64,000 bases of DNA. Source: Vibrio fluminensis (GTDB lineage: Bacteria; Pseudomonadota; Gammaproteobacteria; Enterobacterales; Vibrionaceae). This document shows, one piece after another, positions 28,727 to 37,988 of the stretch. The stretch covers positions 1 to 64,000 of the forward strand of contig NZ_JADILO010000006.1 in the NCBI RefSeq assembly GCF_015278125.1, written 5' to 3'. Each line of letters starts with the position of its first letter. Position 1 is the stretch's first letter. The notes under the pieces were generated by a model. The model was not told where the DNA came from, ran no database searches, and worked only from the letters and a program-made list of their open reading frames with translations. The translations under genes and the position numbers were made by a program.

Positions 28727-31700
28727 TTAGTTATAGCGCTCTTTAATGTAAATCACATTGTTCGAACCACCCGACACACCAAACGTTGCGAGTGCTTTCG
28801 GTGGCTGCCAAAAACTACTTGGCTGATTACATTGACTTGGAATCGCCGTGCTGACATCGCTATCAATCTCCCAGCAATACCCCAACCATTTTTCCACACC
28901 CTCACTGAATGTCATCGGAACCACCGCATGGCCTGGCGCATTGGCACCAACGTCGACCCTACCTTTACCATCACTAATGTTGTTAATTTCCATCGAACCT
29001 GACATCAATACGGGTTTAGCCTCTCCAGTAACCGCTGACTCAGTAACAATATCTGCCGCATCAGGCAATTGAGCCTCACCTGAGCTGCCAATCTGAGTAG
29101 ATTGGTCCCAATCATTTAATTCAAATCGGTTGTTGTTCCAGTACTGAGTTTCGATTGCCATTGGCATCAATTGATCAATGGGTCCCGAGGCATTTTCAAT
29201 CACTAAACGACCAAAGCGAACATCAATCGGCTCACCGAGCGAAATATCCTTTGCTGCAAAGTCTTCACTAGTATCGCCTTGTTCATAAATCGGTATAGCA
29301 ACGCTCGAAATGTTATCTTCAACGTTCGCGTTCAACACCACATTAGACAATTCTTGCTTGCAAACGACATCGCGGTAGAACTGATTTGGCTGACGATCCA
29401 ACTGCCACTCACCCTCACTCCAGTGACCAATGAACACATCCGATTCCATATCGTCATCAACCAATAAGACTTGATTGCATGCGGGTAACTCACCGCTACC
29501 ATAATCAAAACTCAAACTTGCAAGAGCTGGATTCTCAGCCTGTTTAAGTATTGAACCATCGTAAAAACTTAAGCGGCTATCATTGGCACTTTTTGCCTCT
29601 AGCATAAAGCTGACATCCACATCAGGCTTACCAAAATAGGTCCAAGGCTCACCGGCATGATTCATTGGAACCTGATAACGGCGCGTCATTAAATAGTGAT
29701 CAGGATAAAAATATCCCACAACATCATGATTGGCTAAATCGCTCACCTTGCTAGTATCAAGGAAACTATCGAGGCCAACTTTGCCACGGAAGCTGTCGAC
29801 AACCCAAGTCGTTCTCAATGAACCGACGTTGTCGTACTCAAAGCGGTTAAGCAGTAGCCCTTGATTGAAAGTACGTTCAAATCCATTCGGCGTGGAGAGT
29901 TTCGGTACCGCGCTCACTTGACTCTCAGGAACCGTAATTGCCGCACTATAGCCCTTGCCACCCGCTGAAAGTTGCGCGTCAAAGTTTTGCGTTATCTCAC
30001 CGGTTTTATTCACCCCGGCCACTTCCACCATAAATGGCGCCCCCGCAGAAACAAAAGCGGTCGAGCCTTGTTGACTGATCACGCTAGTATCATCGGCTTT
30101 ATAGTTCTGACGCACAACAAGTGCATAAGGGGTGAAGACTTCTTCAAACGTTGCACTCTTCTCTTCACCTTCTGTTGGCGTGTACTTCGCCGATAGGATC
30201 ATTTCACCCGCTTCAGAGTATTTCGCTGGCAATACTTCACTTACGCCATTGGAAAAAGAGATTGTGCGTTTTTCACCAGCCGCTTTAAGTGCCGCACCTT
30301 TTAGTGCTAAATTGCCCAACTCCTTTTCTGTGCCTTTGTCGAAACCGAAGGTAAAGGTTTTGTCCCCTTGGTAATCCGGATCGACACTACACTGAACTTG
30401 GTCTGCTAACGCGACTTTCCGAACCAACTGAATCTGAAACTCTTCTCCGGCTTTGTAGTACTTCGGTGCTTGATACGGCGTTATTTTGAACCCTTCTTTG
30501 GTAAAACGCGCACCGGCACTTGCCGACCCAATATCAATCGCATGGGCGGTTAGAACGATATCTTTAAGCTCGGAATCGGTTGCGACCCAAATCGAACGAG
30601 TTAGGTTGCTACCTTTACTGAACAAAATGGTTTTACCCGCATTGCAGTGAGTTTGAGAACTTGCATTGCCTCGCTCAAACACAGAGGCGTTGAACCAACA
30701 ACCTGCTGGCGGATTGTTAAAGTTGAGCTCGACATTGATATCTTCCGATAGCTGATCACCATCAACATCTAATTTAACCTGATACTCTGCCGCCTCACAG
30801 GTAAGCGGTGAACTTGGCGCACTGACTTGTACCCCCTTAACCGGATTGCCTATTTCAAAGCTATGGTCTTCCACTTCGCCCGAACCCGCTTCACCATAAG
30901 GGCTGGTCACCAGTTCATGGGCATAACGAACGCGAATATAACCGCGACTAGCAAAGCTAGTTGGAGTTGAAGGAACAACCATTGGTCTACTTAGATCAAG
31001 TCTATTCCACTGCGCGTTATTGCCCCAGTTAACCCAAGCTGACGCTTGGCCACCACCACGTTTATCCAGATCTATCTTGTACGATCGACCAGGAATTAGT
31101 GGCTCTTTCGCCAAATTAACTGCGCTATTTGACGCACTATCTCGGATAGTGACACCATCATCGGATAGATCTGATGCAGCTTCAACATCATGCCCAGGAC
31201 CAATATCAGCCGACCAACTGTCACCCAACTTTACAAACTCAGATGAGCCTAAGTGACGCGCCGGATTACCATTTTCAAGTATTTCCGGTACATCACCATA
31301 ATCAGCATGAATCGCACAGCCACCCGCATCATTACTCGACGTTGAACGGTCACCCCCCTTTAGCTCGAAACGTATTTCTTGCTTAGCAATATCAATCGAA
31401 TAGAGTGCCGTGGTTGGTGTTTCTTGCTCAAAACTGTCACGCTCACCATTTTGATCCAAATCATGAATACCACCATTGGTCATGGCAAACATGATGCCCC
31501 CTTTATTGATGCCTAAACCACCGACACCTAACTTTCCGTCGCTGTCCGCTACCGGCCATACAGGATTAGCGACATCGTTATTAGAGTTAAGCTTTAAAGT
31601 CAGCGGTAAACGACGATAGCTGCCAGCAGGTTCTGATTGGGAGACATCCTTTATCGCGATACGATACAGCGCTCGTAGATCTCTCGACAATGCATAAACG

Positions 31701-34700
31701 TATCCGCTATCCGTATCTTTTAGGTTAAAAGCAAAATCGGCACTCCATGGCGTGCTTTGACCAATCGGAATATCAAGCTGAATGGTATCGAATAACCCCG
31801 TGGCCAAATCAATCCTTACCAGCGTATGCCACGAGCCTCTACCTATCACCATGTAACGGCCATCTGGCGTTACATCACCTGAGTTAGCAGAGCCGAGGCG
31901 GCGTTGGCCATCAGTGGCATTCTTTTTGGTATCTAAAACATCATTTTGATTAAATTTATAGTACTTACCATTTCTATCTCTAATGACGACGTTATCGCGC
32001 GCAGATCGAATTGCTGATAAATGAATAAACTCAGCTGCGGGTGAACGACGTTGATCGGCGACGAACAGGTGCATTTCGCAACCCGAACGACTGCCGTAGG
32101 CACAGCTATATTGACTATCAGAACCAACGCCATAAGTCAGGCCATCACTTTGACTTAAGCCAACCACTTTTATTTCATCAGTCGCCAGTGAAGAGTTGAT
32201 TGGCTCAATGCTTAATTCGCCGCCACTTGCTACCCATTTAGCATATTGATATGCACCATTTTTGTCTGGTGCTTTTACTTGAACAAAGCCGTCACATCGG
32301 CCTGGCTCTGGCATCAAATCATGGTTGATGATATAGACTAAATGGTCTTCAACCTCACCATCTTCTGAATCTTGATTCGATTGAGATAACGCGATACGCA
32401 AAAAAGTTTGGTTGATACGAGATGCCCAATCTTTACTGCCTGTCCAACTTAAAGTCACCAATTGGGACGTCGGTTTTGATTGAATAGTGAGTGGCGTCGC
32501 GAGCTCATCATTATCCATCTTTCCGTTGCCATCGAAATCTATCCAAGCTTTTAATAAAGCGGGTTTTCCCGTTGAATTAAAGACAGTGATATCACTAATC
32601 TCAACATCTTGATAACGAGTAACCATAACAGGCCCACTAAATGTTAACTCATCACTAAATCCATGCTGGTCGTCACCTTTGGCATATTCTGAACTTTGAG
32701 CGATACGCTCTACGTCGGGCGCTTCATCGCCAATATAGAGATTCGGCACGACGTGATAGCCCACATCAAGCTCTTGACTGTAACGACTCGGTAAATCACC
32801 GTAATCATAACCAATTTCACAACCAAATTTGGCATTATCAAGGATGTTACCAGCAGAACTTGTTAACGGTTTATTGGCTTTAAAAGCAATACGAGTGACG
32901 AACTGATCTGCAGGAACCGTGTAAACACCGGTATGGTTGACCCATCGATCTTGCCCATCAATAGTCTGGTCGACGACGAGATCACTGTTCGGGCTACCAA
33001 ATAACAACGATATTTGATCGTTCTCTCGACTATTGGGAACCGTGCGGTTGGAGTAATCAAAAGACCAGCGAATCTTATCTCCCGGCTTGGTCACAATATC
33101 TTGGTACATCATGGTTGGGTTATAGACGTTAATCTCAGCCACATGCTCTGTACCATCGAAAGATGCGCGGTTCACATAATAGTTGTATCGGTTAAATTCG
33201 ATATGGTTTCGGCGCGCTTGTGGTGGCGTATAATCTTGTGGATTAGCTTTGGGATCGAGCTGCTGCACAGACCAACCGGCAACCGAGCTTTCCGGTGTAT
33301 CCCAACTGTTATGATCGCGCTCTGTGTAAAAGTGCTCAAACGAGCCGTTTTGCAGCCCAGCTTCACAGCCGGCTACCTCCAATGACGGTGCAGCAAGCCA
33401 AACTTGGTAGTCTTCAACTTCTCCATCAGGTGCGAGTCCCGTCGGTTCAGTAATCGCGTCTCTGTCCGTGGAATAACGCACGCGCAAGAAGCTCTCGCCA
33501 TGTACATCATAAGCAGAAAGATAAATATTATTGATTAGGTTATCGCCTTTATTTACCGCTACTCCATCAACAATTTTTTCCGATACGAATTGACGGTTTC
33601 GCTCAAACCCTTGCCAACTGCCATCTTGATTTTTATCTAACCAAATAGAGACATAACCGGCTTTAGAAGCTCTTACACCAATCTGATTAGCAACGCGCTG
33701 TTCACGACCATTTGGATCTAGATATCCCGTCATCAACACTCGCATTGATGATTGATTGACACCACTGGTATTGGGATTGATCGTGATGCCATCATCCTCT
33801 TCTTCTGCCGTCGCATAGCGAGATGGCTGACCATCGGGTTCCGTGTCAACGTGAAATGCGCAATCATTCGCTCCCAAAGGCAGAAGGCAGGTATCCGCTA
33901 CGACAACGTGACGGGCCCCATTATCGCTTTTAAGTACTGGATAACGAGCCTCATCCCAGCCAGTAAGTAGATCTTGATTTGGCGCATCACCATAGTCATA
34001 GTTGCCACCGCCACCAGCGGTCACAGTTTGACCCATTTCTGAAGTGTTACCACATTTATCGATGGTAATGGACGTAATTAGATCCCCTTCTTTGAAGCGA
34101 GAAGTATCCAAACGACAACCATCAATCTGGCCACTGTTGTCTAAACGGCAACTTCCTAAAAACGCCGTACCTTCAAGGGTGTGATTACTCGCTTTACCGT
34201 CGGCTTTATAGAGCTCCACCGTGAGATCATCGAGATTCTGATCACACAAAGCATAGTGAGCGTTGATATCATTAAGTGTTACGCTACCCTCCGCGGTGCC
34301 TTGGGTTGAAACACTTTGTAAGATTGGATAGTCAATACCACGGTTACTGATAGAACCCGACCAAAGGTATTGCTGATCATTCGGAGAATGGTGACCAATC
34401 ATTTGCGTCATGCGCAAGTCAATCGCCAAACCACTTGTATTAGAGAAAGTATTTTGACTAATTCGGTTGTTAAAGCCTTCGTAAATTCGCACAGCGGAAG
34501 CAACAGGGTAAGCATTGCCTGCGATCTCTCCACCCGTACCGGTGTCATAAAACGCGTTATTTTCTATCGTGTTATTTGAACCGCTATAGACAAACAGTGC
34601 GGCGTCCTCGAATGGCGCCGTTTCATAGTTAACGGTATCATTGAATATATTACGCGAGATAGTGTTGTCATCACTCCTTTCAAGTTTGAGGCCTGAATCT

Positions 34701-35584
34701 CGAGTATGGTTGAAGCTATTGTCAACAATTTCAATCTTGTCACTTCTATTCAAATAAATAGCGTCAACAAAGTAACTCCAATTAATTCCAGCAACGCGAA
34801 TATTGTCGCTATTCGCTATTTCAATACCAAATTCATCATCTAACGGGTTCGTGCGGCCATTACGAATGTTCAACGGGCGGCCATTACCAAGCAAAACCCT
34901 CGCATCAATATAAGTACGACTGACGTCATCAACATGCAGAGGTGATTGCAATACAATGTCATTCACTTGATTCTTGAATATGGCGTTGTCGACACCAAAG
35001 GTATGGTGCTCTTGACGCAGGTACTCTTTACGAATGTAAGTGTTGTGACGACCTGTGGTTAAGTGCGCTGTATTGATCAGAAACTGGCGCAGTGTACCCA
35101 CACCAGAGTCATGATGGTTACTCACTACGCTGTAGCTAAAACCGATACTGGCATCAACATCATGCCCTCTAACGACCACTTCACGCTCATACTTCTCACT
35201 CACCGATGGATAAACACGCACAGGTAAACATGGGTTGCAATCACCACGCTCCGAGTACAGATCACCATCTAAGTCTTGCGACCCAGTGCCGCGCCCCGGT
35301 AAATCCAGTCGGTAAGTCCCATTAGGAATGTCATCAAAATCAAAATAACCATCATGTCCGGTAGAAGTGACATAAACGTAATGAGGGGACGTTGTTCGCG
35401 TCAATCGAACTTTTATTGACTTACGAGACATCGCCGACATCCCATAAGCTGGGTTGAACTCATGAGGAACGCCACCATAATTGTAGTGTTCAAATACAAA
35501 GCCTCGCACGTCACCATCACTATCCGCCAATGTACTCGATGAAAAAAGCAACGCTAAAACAAATAAAATCCAACTGTTTTTCAT
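28727..35584 (-). CDS. Giant MshQ-like (DUF6701) surface protein with beta-helix and GEVED repeats
   Basis: 2285 residues with a Sec signal peptide (MKNSWILFVLALLFSSSTLA). In order: a carboxypeptidase-regulatory-like beta-sandwich (about 25-130, GYFDFDDIPNGTYRLDLPG); a right-handed beta-helix (about 210-400) with NosD-like Asn-rich turns (NNTIENNAF, NNRISQNTF); three YGD...GEVEDY/H modules ending near 720, 1075 and 1568, each with a D-rich WLDKNQDG/WIDFDGNG calcium-like loop; a jelly-roll-like stretch (about 745-950); a beta-propeller-like stretch; and from about 1590 the DUF6701 region of MshQ (VVGYFYPDHY near 1956, final ATFGV...IYIKERYN). MshQ itself is roughly half this size. As last gene of a minor-pilin operon (4-nt ATGA overlap with the MshP-like gene) it is probably a pilus-tip or surface adhesin. 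Carried ligand unknown. Confidence 0.85.
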   Translation of the reverse strand: MKNSWILFVLALLFSSSTLADSDGDVRGFVFEHYNYGGVPHEFNPAYGMSAMSRKSIKVRLTRTTSPHYVYVTSTGHDGYFDFDDIPNGTYRLDLPGRGTGSQDLDGDLYSERGDCNPCLPVRVYPSVSEKYEREVVVRGHDVDASIGFSYSVVSNHHDSGVGTLRQFLINTAHLTTGRHNTYIRKEYLRQEHHTFGVDNAIFKNQVNDIVLQSPLHVDDVSRTYIDARVLLGNGRPLNIRNGRTNPLDDEFGIEIANSDNIRVAGINWSYFVDAIYLNRSDKIEIVDNSFNHTRDSGLKLERSDDNTISRNIFNDTVNYETAPFEDAALFVYSGSNNTIENNAFYDTGTGGEIAGNAYPVASAVRIYEGFNNRISQNTFSNTSGLAIDLRMTQMIGHHSPNDQQYLWSGSISNRGIDYPILQSVSTQGTAEGSVTLNDINAHYALCDQNLDDLTVELYKADGKASNHTLEGTAFLGSCRLDNSGQIDGCRLDTSRFKEGDLITSITIDKCGNTSEMGQTVTAGGGGNYDYGDAPNQDLLTGWDEARYPVLKSDNGARHVVVADTCLLPLGANDCAFHVDTEPDGQPSRYATAEEEDDGITINPNTSGVNQSSMRVLMTGYLDPNGREQRVANQIGVRASKAGYVSIWLDKNQDGSWQGFERNRQFVSEKIVDGVAVNKGDNLINNIYLSAYDVHGESFLRVRYSTDRDAITEPTGLAPDGEVEDYQVWLAAPSLEVAGCEAGLQNGSFEHFYTERDHNSWDTPESSVAGWSVQQLDPKANPQDYTPPQARRNHIEFNRYNYYVNRASFDGTEHVAEINVYNPTMMYQDIVTKPGDKIRWSFDYSNRTVPNSRENDQISLLFGSPNSDLVVDQTIDGQDRWVNHTGVYTVPADQFVTRIAFKANKPLTSSAGNILDNAKFGCEIGYDYGDLPSRYSQELDVGYHVVPNLYIGDEAPDVERIAQSSEYAKGDDQHGFSDELTFSGPVMVTRYQDVEISDITVFNSTGKPALLKAWIDFDGNGKMDNDELATPLTIQSKPTSQLVTLSWTGSKDWASRINQTFLRIALSQSNQDSEDGEVEDHLVYIINHDLMPEPGRCDGFVQVKAPDKNGAYQYAKWVASGGELSIEPINSSLATDEIKVVGLSQSDGLTYGVGSDSQYSCAYGSRSGCEMHLFVADQRRSPAAEFIHLSAIRSARDNVVIRDRNGKYYKFNQNDVLDTKKNATDGQRRLGSANSGDVTPDGRYMVIGRGSWHTLVRIDLATGLFDTIQLDIPIGQSTPWSADFAFNLKDTDSGYVYALSRDLRALYRIAIKDVSQSEPAGSYRRLPLTLKLNSNNDVANPVWPVADSDGKLGVGGLGINKGGIMFAMTNGGIHDLDQNGERDSFEQETPTTALYSIDIAKQEIRFELKGGDRSTSSNDAGGCAIHADYGDVPEILENGNPARHLGSSEFVKLGDSWSADIGPGHDVEAASDLSDDGVTIRDSASNSAVNLAKEPLIPGRSYKIDLDKRGGGQASAWVNWGNNAQWNRLDLSRPMVVPSTPTSFASRGYIRVRYAHELVTSPYGEAGSGEVEDHSFEIGNPVKGVQVSAPSSPLTCEAAEYQVKLDVDGDQLSEDINVELNFNNPPAGCWFNASVFERGNASSQTHCNAGKTILFSKGSNLTRSIWVATDSELKDIVLTAHAIDIGSASAGARFTKEGFKITPYQAPKYYKAGEEFQIQLVRKVALADQVQCSVDPDYQGDKTFTFGFDKGTEKELGNLALKGAALKAAGEKRTISFSNGVSEVLPAKYSEAGEMILSAKYTPTEGEEKSATFEEVFTPYALVVRQNYKADDTSVISQQGSTAFVSAGAPFMVEVAGVNKTGEITQNFDAQLSAGGKGYSAAITVPESQVSAVPKLSTPNGFERTFNQGLLLNRFEYDNVGSLRTTWVVDSFRGKVGLDSFLDTSKVSDLANHDVVGYFYPDHYLMTRRYQVPMNHAGEPWTYFGKPDVDVSFMLEAKSANDSRLSFYDGSILKQAENPALASLSFDYGSGELPACNQVLLVDDDMESDVFIGHWSEGEWQLDRQPNQFYRDVVCKQELSNVVLNANVEDNISSVAIPIYEQGDTSEDFAAKDISLGEPIDVRFGRLVIENASGPIDQLMPMAIETQYWNNNRFELNDWDQSTQIGSSGEAQLPDAADIVTESAVTGEAKPVLMSGSMEINNISDGKGRVDVGANAPGHAVVPMTFSEGVEKWLGYCWEIDSDVSTAIPSQCNQPSSFWQPPKALATFGVSGGSNNVIYIKERYN

Positions 35585-35970
35585 GGCCTTACCTCTACTT
35601 CAAATCGACGGCTAACACGATACGCTTGCTCGGAGCATATTGCGGTGGATGTGACGACCGTTGCATCACCATTTGGCACACATGACGCCTCTATTTTGCA
35701 ACTTGGAAACGCAGCAAGATGATAGCTTGGCAGACAAGTATTCGAACGAGCTCCTTCTACAGGCACTAACTCATAAACCAGACGTTCAGCGAGAGAACGA
35801 GACGCCCAATAGGCTCTGGTGCTCAAAATCTCGTAGGTGTTGGCTTGGGCTGATTGCTTATTCATATTGATCAACTGCGCGGCAAAGAACGTCCCGATTA
35901 CCATCACAAAAAGAATGACGATTAAGGCACTGCCCTGCTGAGTTTTACTGGCCATTGAGAACTTGCGCAT
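35581..35970 (-). CDS. MshP-like pilus biogenesis protein
   Basis: About 129 residues. The N-terminus QQGSALIVILFVMVIGTFFA (about 10-29) is a single membrane helix in the style of MshP/PilX proteins, which often lack a standard prepilin cleavage site. A small cysteine-containing globular domain follows. Starts at 35970 (GGAG about 11 nt upstream) and 35955 are both credible; the frame open to 36000 would overlap the upstream gene by 56 bp. It lies between MshO-like and MshQ-like genes, exactly the MshP position. Confidence 0.75.
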   Translation of the reverse strand: MRKFSMASKTQQGSALIVILFVMVIGTFFAAQLINMNKQSAQANTYEILSTRAYWASRSLAERLVYELVPVEGARSNTCLPSYHLAAFPSCKIEASCVPNGDATVVTSTAICSEQAYRVSRRFEVEVRP

Positions 35971-36745
35971 TTTGCATAAACTCCACAGATTCTTTGCCAT
36001 TATTGACCACCAGTGAAAATCGTAGATTCACGGTACTTGAGTAGGTTCCATTGAATCCAAGCGAAAAAACATCTTGTGCTTGCATCAATCCTTTCGCCAT
36101 TGGCACCGAAGGCCGAGAATTTGCCACTCCAAGGCCAGCAAAAGAAAGGTCATAACTCGGGAAGTAACTCAGCTGCCCATTTTTCACGCACATCTGGCGA
36201 GCAAAAGGTTGATAGATAAACAATCGATTGGATGGTGTTAGGGGTAGGCGTGTTAGCCCTTCCTTAACCGTGATGGAATTGTTGCTATAAGACTTAAGCG
36301 TATAGATTTGTCTTTCCTGATTTGCACCGGAATAAAGATCAGTTGCAGCACGTGGATAGATGCTGACTAAACAGGGTTTATTCGGATCATTCAAGCATAC
36401 CGATAATTCATTACCCAATGGGTGCGCTAAAGGAAACTCTGTTTCAGTGGCATTACTATTAAGTACCACTTGCTCCGGTACAAACTCACCAACATAAAGT
36501 AGAGGAAGGTATTCAAGGCAACTACCACTGTCCAATACTCTTGGGCTAAGTGGCACTGTATTCGCAAGTTCTCTAGCAAAGCGTGCCAGCGCAAAACGAG
36601 CTTCTTCTAATGCTTCCAAACGATACTTATTTTCTACAAATATCGAACTGCTCAGCAAACCGAAATTCATTAGCCCTATTGAGACAATACCTAAGATGGT
36701 AATGCTCACCACCATTTCAATCAGAGTAAACCCTTTGATTTTCAT
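35945..36745 (-). CDS. MshO-like minor pilin (PilW-type)
   Basis: 266 residues with a class III prepilin start: MKIK-G then FTLIEMVVSITILGIVSIGL, cleaved after Gly5 by the prepilin peptidase, with Glu at +5. Length and composition fit MshO/PilW-type minor pilins. A C-terminal globular domain has four cysteines. It starts at the TGATG overlap with the MshD-like gene. Confidence 0.82.
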   Translation of the reverse strand: MKIKGFTLIEMVVSITILGIVSIGLMNFGLLSSSIFVENKYRLEALEEARFALARFARELANTVPLSPRVLDSGSCLEYLPLLYVGEFVPEQVVLNSNATETEFPLAHPLGNELSVCLNDPNKPCLVSIYPRAATDLYSGANQERQIYTLKSYSNNSITVKEGLTRLPLTPSNRLFIYQPFARQMCVKNGQLSYFPSYDLSFAGLGVANSRPSVPMAKGLMQAQDVFSLGFNGTYSSTVNLRFSLVVNNGKESVEFMQNAQVLNGQ

Positions 36746-37272
36746 CAGTAGTTACTCCGAAACGCATTGAAAACTAGGGGCTCACCGTTTACACCACGCT
36801 GAATAGCAACGGTCACTTTTTTCATCGGTGTAGGCGCACTATTTTCAGGTAACGCTTCAAAATCATCATTGGCATAGCGCACCGTTACCGTGGCAAGAAA
36901 GCCATCAAATGGCCCACTGGTACCCAAGCCAAAGTCAGCAATCGACAAAGCTTGCCCTTTTGTATCGTAATCGTCGAAATCATCACGAGCAGTCTCACCA
37001 ATCTCTAGACCTAATTGCGCAGTGCAGGCTAAGGCAACACTTCCACACCGCTCAACGTGACTGATGTTCACTTCATCAAACTCTCGCGAGTACATTTCTT
37101 GTAATAACCAAGTCGCCACTTGTGAAGCGCGTTGCTGTGTGAGTGCATCTGCAGTTTGCTTGGATGCGGGGGCAAGTAGAGACGAAAAAGCCAACATCAA
37201 AAAGCCTGCGAGGGTGATGGCCATAACGTTCTCAATCAGAGTGAAGCCTTTGACTTTAGTCACAACCATCAA
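36745..37272 (-). CDS. MshD-like minor pilin
   Basis: 175 residues; MMVVTKVKG followed by FTLIENVMAITLAGFLMLAF is a prepilin leader and N-terminal helix with Glu+5. The globular part has one Cys pair (CGSVALAC). Its start overlaps the MshC-like gene by 17 bp. Second of five overlapping genes; role inferred as a minor pseudopilin priming or tipping a type IV pilus. Confidence 0.82.
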   Translation of the reverse strand: MMVVTKVKGFTLIENVMAITLAGFLMLAFSSLLAPASKQTADALTQQRASQVATWLLQEMYSREFDEVNISHVERCGSVALACTAQLGLEIGETARDDFDDYDTKGQALSIADFGLGTSGPFDGFLATVTVRYANDDFEALPENSAPTPMKKVTVAIQRGVNGEPLVFNAFRSNY

Positions 37273-37762
37273 CGTAGCCCTCGTTGTAAATCACTATTTC
37301 TTTATTGCTACCTTGCAGGTTATCAATATTGATCTTGATAGTTTGCGTGCCAGTACCATCCGAAGTGATACTGCGGCCTAATGAGTCAAACGTCACTTGT
37401 TGTGCTGCAAAACGAATACCACGCTTTACATCGGCATCGCTAATTTCGACCAAATTGCTGCATCGAGAACCTACGCAATCCAGTGATTGATTAAGGGCCA
37501 GAGTATCGTTTTTCCACTCAATATTGGTTGGGTTCACAATCACCATATAAGGTGAAGTAGAAGTCACATCGTTCATCGCTTGTGTTTGCACACGACGAAT
37601 CGCTGATTTAGCGGCAGCACAATACGCTGGTACGGTAAAACCAGAAAAAGAGGGGAATTTCGTGTACGCAACAACCCCCAATACAGAAAGCAGGATAACG
37701 GTTGCGACCAACTCCACTAGAGTAAAACCAGCGTGGTAACGCTTAGATGGCAGCATGAGCAA
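37256..37762 (-). CDS. MshC-like minor pilin (first gene of operon)
   Basis: 168 residues; the leader ends KRYHAG and the mature helix is FTLVELVATVILLSVLGVVA, a type IV prepilin signature (GspH/FimT-MshC type). The globular domain includes NPTNIEWKNDTLAL and LDCVGSRC, and ends near the tail with GYVDGCD. The order MshC, D, O, P, Q is preserved through all five genes, but no mshA, mshB or assembly gene precedes it; a glutathionyl reductase gene and its terminator do. The promoter must lie in the AT-rich 37763-37955. Confidence 0.82.
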   Translation of the reverse strand: MLMLPSKRYHAGFTLVELVATVILLSVLGVVAYTKFPSFSGFTVPAYCAAAKSAIRRVQTQAMNDVTSTSPYMVIVNPTNIEWKNDTLALNQSLDCVGSRCSNLVEISDADVKRGIRFAAQQVTFDSLGRSITSDGTGTQTIKINIDNLQGSNKEIVIYNEGYVDGCD

Positions 37763-37955
37763 GCAATTGAGTTTTTTGGTATTTTAATTAGTCTTTTCGT
37801 CTCAATTGTAACTCTATTAAAAAACACTTACATGTTATTTTTGGAAAGGATTCACATTTTAAAGATATTTCATTCATTAAATAAACAAAATTGTGGTTTG
37901 AGTAATGTTTTCAAATTGTTAAAAGAATTGAAGGCATATTTTTTAGTGGTAAACA

Positions 37956-37979
37956 AAAGCCTCGCAATGGCGAGGCTTT
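37956..37979 (-). terminator. Terminator after glutathionyl-hydroquinone reductase
   Basis: AAAGCCTCGC pairs with GCGAGGCTTT around AATG, with TTTTGTTT following on the minus strand. It separates this gene from the pilin operon, which must therefore have its own promoter. Confidence 0.85.
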
Positions 37980-37988
37980 CTAGTCAAT

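Noticed and set aside
28848..29072. Short plus-strand frames inside the giant adhesin gene
   Set aside because: Antisense shadows with no ribosome sites; the minus-strand gene explains the region.
37763..37955. Search for an mshA/mshB-type gene before the pilin operon
   Set aside because: The stretch is AT-rich and has no prepilin-like frame; only a promoter is expected there.
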